Shown here: positions 25,901 through 32,950 of the stretch, piece by piece
How positions within the stretch are numbered: the stretch's first letter is position 1
Layout: each line of letters starts with the position of its first letter
From: an uncultured Lachnospiraceae bacterium
Lineage (GTDB): Bacteria > Bacillota > Clostridia > Lachnospirales > Lachnospiraceae
Direction of reading: 5' to 3'
Length of the DNA: 45,651 bases
Assembly: GCA_944381475.1 (NCBI GenBank)
Contig: CALWLH010000111.1
Location: 1-45,651 of the forward strand
Position numbers and translations under genes: made by a program
The notes under the pieces: generated by a model
What the model was told of the DNA's origin: nothing
The model's database searches: none
What the model saw: the letters and a program-made list of their open reading frames with translations, nothing else

Positions 25901-28023
25901 CTGCGGAGCTTCCTGAAAGTGATGGGATGATTACCAAGGAGCCCCAGACACAGACAACAGGCGGATACATCTCTTACACTGTTGACTTTAATCCGGATTC
26001 TCTGGATCTTCTTCCCGGAAGCGACTATGTTCTATTGAAGGATGAGTTCAATTTCGGCTCATATTATTATGATAAAGATGGACATTTGATTGACAGTGAT
26101 CCTTCAGAGCTATTAAACGTTACCCTGCAAAGAATTGACTTTTTTGAGGTTGACGAGAATGGAGACAAAACTCCTCTAGCTCCGCAGCCTGTATATAGCT
26201 TTAAGGACAAACCGACTGAAGAGATTGTTTCTGATGTTGAAGGAGAATATCTCGAAAATGAAAATTCGCTATGGACTGCTTACGAGAATGACTACGTGTT
26301 TAGAGGTATTCCCGATGGAGCTGTTTTAACTGTGATTGTACAGTTTGATAATAGTCCTATAATCGATGCGGAAAGTGTATATCGCAGAGATACATATAAT
26401 AACACCAGCTTGAGTTATAATCGAACTCAGATTGGTGAGACTACATATCAATATACTATTGCAGTTACTGCTCAAGATGGTTCGGAAACGACAGATGTTT
26501 ACGTATGCTTAGGAAATATGAGCTCTATGGGCGGAATAGCTGGAGATTTTACAGCAGAGGCAAAAGTAACTAATAAGACCTCTGATGCTGAGCTTACATT
26601 CACTTTACCCGATGGAAAGCATATTCAGATTGAATATACTTACAGAGCGCTGTCGGACGAAGTTTACTCGGTTCCAGTTTCAAATTCTGTTACGTCCGTC
26701 AGCAAATATGGCACGCATTTTGATGATTCTTCAGTGCAGTTTGAGGCGCATAATGATTCTGAGGCGGTAGTTCATACTTATTTAGGTATTGAAAAAACAG
26801 ACTCTTCGGACAGCTCGCTAAAGCTAAATGCCGGTTTTATCCTTGCCAGATATAATACCAATACATGGCAATGGGAATATGCGCAGAGCGTGACAGGCTT
26901 TATAATTGACAGTTGGGACACCAATAAACCTGAGGAGGAATTATTCAGTACAGATGGTTCAGGCGTTTATTATCTGGATCCAGATCCTGGCTATTTGTAT
27001 TACCTTAAGGAAGTGCGAACGCCGGAAGGATATGATCCTAATTTTAGCGATAATAAGTACTTCGTCTATAATACATCTGTGAGCAGCTTAAATATACCGC
27101 AAACGGGTCCGGACGGTGATTTAATTATTGCATCTTCAATCATTAATCTTGTTACGGATAGCACGCTGACAGTCGTGAATCGAAAGACGGATATCTCTAT
27201 TTCTGCTACAAAGACATGGGCAGATGGAAACAATAAACATGCGGATGATACTGTAAAATTTGAACTCTGGTTCTCAACGACACGTTCCAATTCAGCTACT
27301 GATATTCCACAGGATGCGGAAATATATAGTAGTGCAGTTGAGGTAAATGCTATATGTAATTGGTCATATACCTGGGAAAATTTAAGAAGTGCAGATGATA
27401 GTGGACGTCCTTTGTATTATTATGTAAAAGAGGTGGAAGTCGAAGAAGGCTACACTCCTTCTTATGTGAATAATGGACTGAATAATAATGGCACAATACA
27501 GGTAACCAATTCAAGAGGGCTTACTCTTACAAAGGAATGGTTTAATGCAGATGGATCAACTCCGATTGCTGACGCAGAGTTGGGGGACATTACCGAAATT
27601 CAATTAAACCTTTATCGATCTACTGCTCTCTCTTCAACGATACCTACAGAGAAAGAACTTGTGGGCGCTTATACTCTGCGTAAGTCTGAGAACTGGACAC
27701 TAGATATTCCTTCCCTTGCTGCAGGAGATGGAGAGGGCCATACGTATTATTACTATGTAGAGGAAGTGTCTGTGGGGGGATACACTACAAGCTACAGAAT
27801 CAATGGTTCTGAGTATAATGGATTACTTGTAGTAAGAAATATAAAAGATTCCTCTTACCAGCTTCCTTCCACAGGCGGTCCAGGAACAAGCCGTTACTTA
27901 TTTGGCGGCGTCATGCTGCTCATGACGGCAGCCATTGGGTATATAGCAGTACAAGTCATTTGCCGGAAAGGGAATACAGCCTTTGCGGGAACAAATAAAA
28001 AAGAAAAGGAGAAAAAATTATGA
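22951..28023 (+). CDS. Giant LPSTG-anchored pilus adhesin with Cna_B/SpaA domains
   Basis: This 1690-residue surface protein has a basic start and a secretion helix at about residues 35-53. About six tandem beta-sandwich units follow, beginning near residues 237, 360, 481, 638, 804 and 993. They share the pattern K..(Y/V)..(I/L)W(T/S)(I/L)T(I/V), 'D(T/D)' and a closing ITYTT..N.A strand. Then come a SpaA/prealbumin-like unit (about 1277), two Cna_B units (about 1414 and 1524, with TKTWADGN and LTKEWFNADG), LPSTGG from L1638, a membrane helix and a lysine-rich tail. No von Willebrand A domain was seen. It is probably the tip or ancillary pilin. Codon use between about 23130 and 27860 is AT-rich, unlike its ends. 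Its stop overlaps the next start. Confidence 0.88.
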   Translation: MKQARRKREKENTVKRNNQQRGHIARWLVEKPFLYICALFVVAAVVWSTMTPAVTDSGGVDEGGITYPYEGVPDNAYLFKPDIVDVSATQQDEGPDGEGQISVDFNLAYTITKATLENGNYIYYNLNSDRVDESGATIVIPEGGLPAGNFLGDVMLADQKVGTYRIEDDGTIIIRFTDEFREEVLSSTAEEGRRAVIHFSADVKGSDDNTSDDIELDFGGNDSADSTVEITGFLYSNVSIEKQVSSTLNENGKLAWSLTVSNPDCANLEGLIISDTMFKEAENISCSAPGDVSETDDGEKVFILGSTTAETVTITYTTDPGNDYNLILNGGWVNNEAVIKNQNNRELDEANTGTNQPSMISGEKSGSVEYGSDTDTITWTITIDNPYGLDLNGYYVEDSGFASSIQITDGENVIPTEKYTFENNKLTFKEAVTYEKIVITYTSVVDKATATNEDYKNEARLYAPNGNDNKYMSEEVLRQAISVDKNGYSVNGNNQINWTITIEDRIEDETSFADLLITDDVLFSIINGQNMTDEQIKAQFNFVDGTNSAMSIPYDVVRDSNGNVIGIQVDENFDPATLGKDWQGYVKISLSYSTDADLGSEYTEQITNGVSTTNKISASANDGAIDVSDEATVTYQYRKNINKAYGTPELSEDGKTLTIPWTVVVEGEFGYFENIQLIDTMSATVNDRTVTHSFSEITQISVQYLNSTTNTVTEMQLNNEQYSVAVDEDGKVTIKLNEAVLGEDIVSKINKMTVEYKTVVTLDDTITLAEDDIIHFSNKAEIPTLDINTENGGDFTYIAEENRINKISLDKDGDGIIDLGGVPTATIEIDGEPTVCYLFKWQVTLNENDGYDASTGELTLTDTLPEGFYLLENGAGANRVYIDIHYDGGNKEECILSATQSASSWAGYYSLETTANDGQIVKFHINEYAYASGRMSYLYYTTYAPKDVLDAKISEAESTGTGYSIVNEISDGTYSKSETVEPRPAELPESDGMITKEPQTQTTGGYISYTVDFNPDSLDLLPGSDYVLLKDEFNFGSYYYDKDGHLIDSDPSELLNVTLQRIDFFEVDENGDKTPLAPQPVYSFKDKPTEEIVSDVEGEYLENENSLWTAYENDYVFRGIPDGAVLTVIVQFDNSPIIDAESVYRRDTYNNTSLSYNRTQIGETTYQYTIAVTAQDGSETTDVYVCLGNMSSMGGIAGDFTAEAKVTNKTSDAELTFTLPDGKHIQIEYTYRALSDEVYSVPVSNSVTSVSKYGTHFDDSSVQFEAHNDSEAVVHTYLGIEKTDSSDSSLKLNAGFILARYNTNTWQWEYAQSVTGFIIDSWDTNKPEEELFSTDGSGVYYLDPDPGYLYYLKEVRTPEGYDPNFSDNKYFVYNTSVSSLNIPQTGPDGDLIIASSIINLVTDSTLTVVNRKTDISISATKTWADGNNKHADDTVKFELWFSTTRSNSATDIPQDAEIYSSAVEVNAICNWSYTWENLRSADDSGRPLYYYVKEVEVEEGYTPSYVNNGLNNNGTIQVTNSRGLTLTKEWFNADGSTPIADAELGDITEIQLNLYRSTALSSTIPTEKELVGAYTLRKSENWTLDIPSLAAGDGEGHTYYYYVEEVSVGGYTTSYRINGSEYNGLLVVRNIKDSSYQLPSTGGPGTSRYLFGGVMLLMTAAIGYIAVQVICRKGNTAFAGTNKKEKEKKL

Positions 28024-29690
28024 GAAAGAAAACATTTCTTAGTGCTGCGGTAGCAGCCAGCATGGTCTTTACCATGTTCAGTGTGCCGGCGTTGGCAACG
28101 GATGTCACCATTGTAACAGATACTAGCAATAATACACCTTCAACGCATACGTACAATGCATACCAAATTTTTAGTGCAGATGTTAATGCGGATGGAGTTT
28201 TAACTAATGTTACATGGGCAGAAGGTGTTAATTCATCTGCATTGGAGAGCGCTTTGAAAGAAAGTATTTCAGATTTATTTAAGGAAGATGAAACAAATAT
28301 TTTTAGTGCATGTACCAATGCAACTGACTTTGCAGAAGCGATGAACAAAATTCAAAGTGATTCAGATGCTGCCGCATTGCTTGCTCAGATCATTGGTCGA
28401 AATCTTGGAACTATAACACAAACTTCTTCTAACGGTAAGTTTACTGGCTTAGCTGAGGGCTATTACTTTATAAAAGATGCTGATGCTATTACAGGCAATG
28501 ATGCATCTACCATGTTTATTCTCAGAGTTGCAGGAGATGCAAATCTTGTTGTACCGGTAAAGAGCAGCGTTCCTACTCTTGAGAAAAAGGTGCTTGAGGT
28601 TGGCTATACCGTTTCTAATACAAGTACCGGTGCTGAAGAAGCAGCTGAATATGGAACAGATTACAATGATGTTGCAGACTACAGCATTGGCGATTTGATT
28701 TCCTTTAGGTTATATGGAACCGTTGCGGACAACTTTAGGGATTATAATGACGATTATTGGTATCAGTTTCAGGATACTATTGATACTGGCCTGACATTTT
28801 ATGATGGTGACGATGCGGACGCTATAGTTGATGTTACGGTTTATAAAAAAGATGCTAGTGGAACAGAGACAGAAATTTCTGATACATATTATGAAGTGTC
28901 CCAAACAGACCAGAGCTTTACAGTAACCTTTGATAACCTTAAGGATATTATAGATTTAACAGCAACTGATAGAATTATTGTTGAATATCAGGCTTCTCTG
29001 AACAGCAGTGCGGTTATCGGAAATGACGGTAATGTTAATACTGCAAAGCTCTTATTCTCCAATAATCCCAATGTAGGAGGCGGTACTGATACAGACGGTG
29101 ATGGAACACCGGATGAGACAGGCGAGACCCCCGAGGATCAGGTTGTGGTGCTTACCTATCAGCTGGATGTAACCAAACAGGATGGCGATAATACGAATCC
29201 ACTTCAAGGCGTTACTTTTGCTCTGAAAAATTCCGCTGGCCAGTGGGTCGTAGCTGACGGCGATAACAAGGTAACAGGTTATACCACAATTGAAGAGGAT
29301 AGAACGAAATTCACTACTGACGAGAACGGTCAATTCAGCGTGACCGGTCTCGAGGATGGTACATACACGCTGGATGAGCTTCAGACTCTGAACGGATATA
29401 ACGATATTGCTGATATAACGCTTGTTATTGCAGCAACGACCTCCAACGGACAGAGCTGGGCTGGAGCTGCCCCGCTTACAGGGCTTACGATTAATAAAGA
29501 TAATGGAGGCGCTACAAATGGAAGTGTAGACACTGGTATAGTTGCGGCAACCGTTTACAACTATAAGGGTTCCTCCCTTCCTTCCACCGGTGGTATGGGT
29601 ACGGTGGCCTTCTATGTAGTTGGCATCACCCTGATGGCTGGCGCCGGCGTATTGCTGGTAACCAAGAAGAGAGCCTCCGCCGAGGAGTAA
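28020..29690 (+). CDS. Major pilin, SpaH/EbpB family, LPSTG-anchored
   Basis: This 556-residue protein has a clean signal peptide (MRKKTFLSAAVAASM to about ALA, residue 27) and an N-terminal domain with the typical TYNAYQIFSADV. The pilin-motif position VVPVKSSVPTLEKKV carries candidate cross-linking K181. A middle isopeptide domain follows, then a Cna_B-like domain (LDVTKQDGDN to GTYTLDELQTLNGY) with E-box E453. LPSTG (520-524), a membrane helix and a short basic tail close it. Polymerisation would join the LPST threonine of one subunit to K181 of the next through the class C sortase. AAGGAG lies before the ATG, which overlaps the adhesin stop (ATGA). The central part is AT-rich. Confidence 0.9.
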   Translation: MRKKTFLSAAVAASMVFTMFSVPALATDVTIVTDTSNNTPSTHTYNAYQIFSADVNADGVLTNVTWAEGVNSSALESALKESISDLFKEDETNIFSACTNATDFAEAMNKIQSDSDAAALLAQIIGRNLGTITQTSSNGKFTGLAEGYYFIKDADAITGNDASTMFILRVAGDANLVVPVKSSVPTLEKKVLEVGYTVSNTSTGAEEAAEYGTDYNDVADYSIGDLISFRLYGTVADNFRDYNDDYWYQFQDTIDTGLTFYDGDDADAIVDVTVYKKDASGTETEISDTYYEVSQTDQSFTVTFDNLKDIIDLTATDRIIVEYQASLNSSAVIGNDGNVNTAKLLFSNNPNVGGGTDTDGDGTPDETGETPEDQVVVLTYQLDVTKQDGDNTNPLQGVTFALKNSAGQWVVADGDNKVTGYTTIEEDRTKFTTDENGQFSVTGLEDGTYTLDELQTLNGYNDIADITLVIAATTSNGQSWAGAAPLTGLTINKDNGGATNGSVDTGIVAATVYNYKGSSLPSTGGMGTVAFYVVGITLMAGAGVLLVTKKRASAEE

Positions 29691-29705
29691 TTTGAAATTT
29701 GCTTT

Positions 29706-29733
29706 CCGGACGCACTGTTTATGGTGCGTCTGG
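29706..29733 (+). other. First hairpin between pilin and sortase genes
   Basis: CCGGACGCAC (29706-29715) pairs with GTGCGTCTGG (29724-29733), ten pairs with one G-U, 16 bases after the pilin stop. There is no T-run, so some read-through to the sortase is expected. It could shield the pilin mRNA end. Confidence 0.7.
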
Positions 29734-29764
29734 ATTTGCAGGAGGTTTTACTGTGATATGTTGT

Positions 29765-29788
29765 CAGCTGCAGAGCTTTCTGCAGCTG
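29765..29788 (+). other. Second hairpin between pilin and sortase genes
   Basis: CAGCTGCAGA (29765-29774) pairs perfectly with TCTGCAGCTG (29779-29788) around a GCTT tetraloop. It ends 23 bases before the sortase ATG and could lower sortase translation or mark an mRNA processing site. Confidence 0.7.
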
Positions 29789-29811
29789 GCTGCGACAGCA
29801 GGGAGAGTCCT

Positions 29812-30657
29812 ATGAAGAAACATCTTTCTACAATACTTTTAGTTCTGGTTTTTATCGTAGGACTCGCCGTGCTGTTGTATCCCTCAGTCAGCGATCTATA
29901 TAACAGCAGTCTTCACTCCGCAGCCATTAACGACTATGATGCGGTGCTGAATACCTTAACGGAACAGGATTATTCCCAGTATTGGTCCGCTGTGGACGCC
30001 TACAATGAGAAGATTCGGGGCCGGGGCACGGTGATGGGCCTTGTAAACGGAGAGCCCCAGGATCAGGAGTATATGGATACGCTGAATGTGCCAGGTACGG
30101 GCATGATGGGGTATATAGAGATCCCTTCCATCGATGTGCGCCTTCCGATTTACCCTGGAACCAGCGACGCAGTCCTCTCCGCAGGTGTGGGACATATCGA
30201 GGGCTCCTCCCTCCCAGGAGGAGGAAAGGGTACCCATGCCATTTTGTCCGGACACAGAGGCCTTCCCTCAGCCACACTCTTTACAGATTTGGATGAGCTG
30301 GTGGAGGGGGATGTGTTTTATCTGCACATCCTGGACCGGACGCTGGCCTACCAGGTGGATCAGATCAGCACGGTGCTTCCCACGGAGGTCGGCAATTTAA
30401 CCCTCGACCCGGAAAAGGACTATGTGACTCTGATCACCTGTACGCCTTATGGGGTGAATTCCCACCGGCTCCTGGTCCGGGGCGTGCGGATTGCACACGA
30501 TGAGGAAAGGGAGGAGACGCCCCAGTATACCTTCCGGGTGCACCGGGATGTGGAAATATACGGGGTCAGTATCATTGCTCCCATTGCCATGGTACCGCTG
30601 CTGATTTTGGTTTTGATTTACGTTCTTGTTCGCTATCGAAACAGAAAATCTTCTTGA
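29812..30657 (+). CDS. srtC: Class C (pilin) sortase
   Basis: This 281-residue enzyme has an N-terminal membrane helix (about 5-24), catalytic H148 in LSGHRG, catalytic C210 in TLITCTPYG and the arginine region NSHRLLVRG. A second membrane helix near the C-terminus and a basic end give the two-helix layout of pilus-polymerising sortases. The start has GGGAG at suitable spacing; upstream in-frame codons lie in the hairpin region. A lid segment near residues 70-90 could cover the active site, but a DPW/DPF-type motif was not found. It should polymerise the neighbouring LPSTG pilins. Confidence 0.92.
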   Translation: MKKHLSTILLVLVFIVGLAVLLYPSVSDLYNSSLHSAAINDYDAVLNTLTEQDYSQYWSAVDAYNEKIRGRGTVMGLVNGEPQDQEYMDTLNVPGTGMMGYIEIPSIDVRLPIYPGTSDAVLSAGVGHIEGSSLPGGGKGTHAILSGHRGLPSATLFTDLDELVEGDVFYLHILDRTLAYQVDQISTVLPTEVGNLTLDPEKDYVTLITCTPYGVNSHRLLVRGVRIAHDEEREETPQYTFRVHRDVEIYGVSIIAPIAMVPLLILVLIYVLVRYRNRKSS

Positions 30658-30686
30658 TTGCACATTGTGCAGAAATGAGGCAGAAA

Positions 30687-31637
30687 ATGAAGAGTAGAAA
30701 CAGGAGAAAAGCGATATATATGACATCCCTGGCTGTAAGCGGTATGCTTGCGGTTACAGGCATATCTGCTTATGGAGATGCGCTTTCCGGCACGGGGGAT
30801 TTAACCATCTCCCTGGAATATGCAGGGAAGGCCATTCCCTCTGCAAAGGTGGAGCTGTATTATGTAGGACCCTGGAACAGCACGGGATCCTGGGATTATG
30901 GTTCAGACTTTGCAGGCTGTGATATATCTATTTCAGAAGATGTACTGGACGACAATGCCGCTGAGCAGCTCTATTCCTACGCTGCGGAGCAGAATATTTC
31001 TTCTCTGGAGCAGGTGACAGACGGGGAAGGCCGGGCCGTCTACAGTGATTTGGGCACAGGCCTGTATCTGGTTGCCCAGGACGGGTGGAGTGTGGAAAAT
31101 CCAGCTTATGAGGAGTTTGACCCCTTCCTGGTTTCTGTTCCCTTCCTTGTGGATAACGCGTATACCTACAGCATAGAGGCAAAGCCCAAGACGGAGATGC
31201 TTCCGGAGGAGACAGCTACAGAATCGGAGACCACACCGGAGGAAACCACTGCTTCCCAGGAGGAGACCACTGGGGAGGCGGAAACCACGCCGGAGGAAAC
31301 ACAGCCCGCAACAGAGCCGGAGCAGCCTACAGAGCCCGCATCGGAGGAAACCATCTCCACGGAGGAGGATCCCTCCCACAAACCCGGGGGAGAGCTGGGC
31401 GATGGGGATGAGAGCTGGTCCACAGCAGCCTCCGATGAGGAAACCACGGCTCCCATAGAGACGGAGACGGAGGATGACCCTTCCCACAGACCGGGGGGAC
31501 AGCTGGGGGATGACGACAGCGGTCATCTTCCCATCACAGGTATGGTGGTATGGCCCATCACGGTATTTTCCATTTTAGGTATGCTGTTTGTTGTTGCCGG
31601 ATGGGTTGACAACAGACGCAGAGAAGAGAAAGAGTAA
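30687..31637 (+). CDS. LPITG-anchored accessory/base pilin with acidic Thr/Glu stalk
   Basis: This 316-residue protein has a signal sequence (MKSRNRRKAIYMTSLAVSGM to about residue 30), one Cna_B-like domain (about 32-165; LTISLEYAGKAIPSAKVELY at its start, GTGLYLVAQDG near its end), a Pro/Thr/Glu-rich stalk and LPITG at 281-285. A membrane helix and a charged tail close it. Candidate starts are TTG 30654, ATG 30675, 30687 and 30720; 30687 has GAGG at usable spacing and gives a normal signal peptide. Its different sorting signal and the sortase directly behind it suggest a basal pilin that anchors the fibre to the wall, or a spacer protein. Confidence 0.82.
   Translation: MKSRNRRKAIYMTSLAVSGMLAVTGISAYGDALSGTGDLTISLEYAGKAIPSAKVELYYVGPWNSTGSWDYGSDFAGCDISISEDVLDDNAAEQLYSYAAEQNISSLEQVTDGEGRAVYSDLGTGLYLVAQDGWSVENPAYEEFDPFLVSVPFLVDNAYTYSIEAKPKTEMLPEETATESETTPEETTASQEETTGEAETTPEETQPATEPEQPTEPASEETISTEEDPSHKPGGELGDGDESWSTAASDEETTAPIETETEDDPSHRPGGQLGDDDSGHLPITGMVVWPITVFSILGMLFVVAGWVDNRRREEKE
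31364..31520 (+). repeat. Duplicated DPSH(K/R)PGG(E/Q)LGD motif ahead of the LPITG signal
   Basis: Two imperfect copies of a roughly 50-base unit (about 31364-31413 and 31470-31520) encode DPSHKPGGELGDGD and DPSHRPGGQLGDDD. The DNA differs mostly at silent or conservative positions, which points to an internal duplication kept by selection. Confidence 0.8.
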
Positions 31638-31638
31638 T

Positions 31639-32379
31639 ATGAAAAAGAAGCAGCCGGTAAGACGAGGCACATTATTGATGATTTTAGGGACAATGATGAT
31701 TTTTGGGGCATTGTCCCTTCTTTTATATAACAGACACAAGGAGAAGATTGTGGGAGAGCGCTCCGGAGCAATATTGTCAGAGCTGGAAAACCTGATCACG
31801 GCCATTGAACGCCCCGCCGGTGAGACGGGGGAGGGGGATGACAGCCTTTCGGAGTTTCTGGAGCCGGAGGACAGCATCGCCGGACAGCCCTTTCCGGGGA
31901 GCAGCGGGGGCTCCGGGCAGGATTCTGTATCAGGGGAAGCTGCTTCTGAGGATGATGGCCTTCCGGAGGGGGTTATTGACAGCGACATGCCCTGCATATA
32001 CCTGGACGGATACTACTACATCGGCATTTTGGAGCTTCCCGCGCTTGGTATGACCCTGCCTGTGCAGTGGGGGTGGTCGGATGCGCTGATGGATGTTTCA
32101 CCCTGCCGCTATAATGGAACCCTGGAGGAGGGGAATCTGATTATCATGGCCCACAACTATTCCACCCACTTTGGACGGATCTTCGATCTGGCGGTTGGAG
32201 ATGAGATTTATTTTACTGATATCCTTGGGGAGCGCTGCGCCTTTGAGGTATGCGGCGTGGATGTGTTTGGGAGAAGTGAGATTCAGAAGATGTACGAGGG
32301 AGACTGGGAGATGACCCTGTTTACCTGTGTGCCGAATACCTATAATCGTATCGCGGTCCGGTGCAGGCTGGCGCAATAA
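31639..32379 (+). CDS. Second sortase of the pilus locus
   Basis: This 246-residue protein has one N-terminal membrane helix (about 12-30) and a Ser/Gly/Asp-rich linker (about 60-105). The catalytic domain has H172 in IMAHNYSTHFG and C230 in TLFTCVPNTYNRIAVR. There is no C-terminal helix, unlike the class C enzyme. It starts 1 base after the LPITG gene stop and is the last gene of the operon. By position it may recognise LPITG and attach the finished pilus to the cell wall; the class was not settled from sequence alone. Confidence 0.88.
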   Translation: MKKKQPVRRGTLLMILGTMMIFGALSLLLYNRHKEKIVGERSGAILSELENLITAIERPAGETGEGDDSLSEFLEPEDSIAGQPFPGSSGGSGQDSVSGEAASEDDGLPEGVIDSDMPCIYLDGYYYIGILELPALGMTLPVQWGWSDALMDVSPCRYNGTLEEGNLIIMAHNYSTHFGRIFDLAVGDEIYFTDILGERCAFEVCGVDVFGRSEIQKMYEGDWEMTLFTCVPNTYNRIAVRCRLAQ

Positions 32380-32387
32380 GTGCTGTC

Positions 32388-32457
32388 AGCCCCCGGGATT
32401 GTTATCTGATGGGCAAGGTTGTCCGGCAGGTAACGATTCCCGGGGGCTTTTATTTTT
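32388..32457 (+). terminator. Strong terminator ending the pilus locus
   Basis: A long hairpin pairs AGCCCCCGGGA with TCCCGGGGGCT, with further pairing of GTTA and TAAC inside, and runs into TTTTATTTTTT. It lies 9 bases after the second sortase. Confidence 0.88.
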
Positions 32458-32468
32458 TCAGGAAAAGA

Positions 32469-32499
32469 TTGACATTTTTCATGATAAGTGTACTATAAT
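32469..32499 (+). promoter_or_regulatory. Promoter of the GntR-ABC cassette
   Basis: TTGACA (32469-32474) and TATAAT (32494-32499) are both perfect but 19 bases apart, which usually means a weaker or regulated promoter. A hexamer at the usual 17 bases (ACTATA) is poorer. Confidence 0.75.
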
Positions 32500-32509
32500 T
32501 ACTAGTACA
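32489..32509 (+). promoter_or_regulatory. Palindromic operator over the -10 element
   Basis: TGTACTA (32489-32495) and TAGTACA (32503-32509) form a perfect 7-bp inverted repeat spaced by 7 bases. It covers the -10 box of the promoter in front of a GntR-type regulator, the expected place for autorepression by a YtrA-type protein. Confidence 0.7.
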
Positions 32510-32569
32510 GATATGTGTGTCTGAGAAAAATCTCCCTGCTGCAGGGGAATAGTAAGAAAGGAGGCGGGC

Positions 32570-32950
32570 ATGTTTCAGTTGGACGTGATGTCGAGAATAC
32601 CTGTATACGAACAGATTGTGTCCCAGTTTGAAGAGTTTGTTCTCCGGGGGATCTTTGCTTCCGGTGAGAGACTTCCCTCGGTCCGGGGGCTTTCCATGGA
32701 ATTGTCCATCAATCCCAACACCATCCAGAAGGCCTACCTGGAGCTGGACCGGCGGGGACTTACCTGCTCCGTCCCCGGTAAGGGTATATTTGTTTCGGAG
32801 AAGGCCCGGGAGCTGATCATGAAGGACCGCAGGGGACAGCTGAAGGAAATTAAAAGGGCTGCCGCAGAGCTGAAGCTGGCGGGAGTGTCTCTGGAGGAGG
32901 TATTGGACACGGTACAGAGTGTTTGGAGTCAGGAGGATAAGTATGATTGA
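32570..32950 (+). CDS. GntR-family (YtrA type) transcriptional regulator
   Basis: This 126-residue protein is a short YtrA-subfamily GntR factor: a winged helix (about 1-75; PVYEQIVSQFEEFVLRG, SGERLPSVR, NPNTIQKAYLELDRRG) and a short helical dimerisation tail without an effector-binding domain. AAAGGAGG precedes the ATG. It is first in an operon with an ABC ATPase and permease, the classic arrangement in which the regulator controls its own transporter, often in response to cell-envelope stress. The stop overlaps the ATPase start by 8 bases. Confidence 0.92.
   Translation: MFQLDVMSRIPVYEQIVSQFEEFVLRGIFASGERLPSVRGLSMELSINPNTIQKAYLELDRRGLTCSVPGKGIFVSEKARELIMKDRRGQLKEIKRAAAELKLAGVSLEEVLDTVQSVWSQEDKYD

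Noticed and set aside
22000-32400. Pilus locus as an integrated mobile element
   Set aside because: No integrase, transposase, attachment-site repeats or flanking tRNA was found; only internal codon-style shifts hint at transfer.
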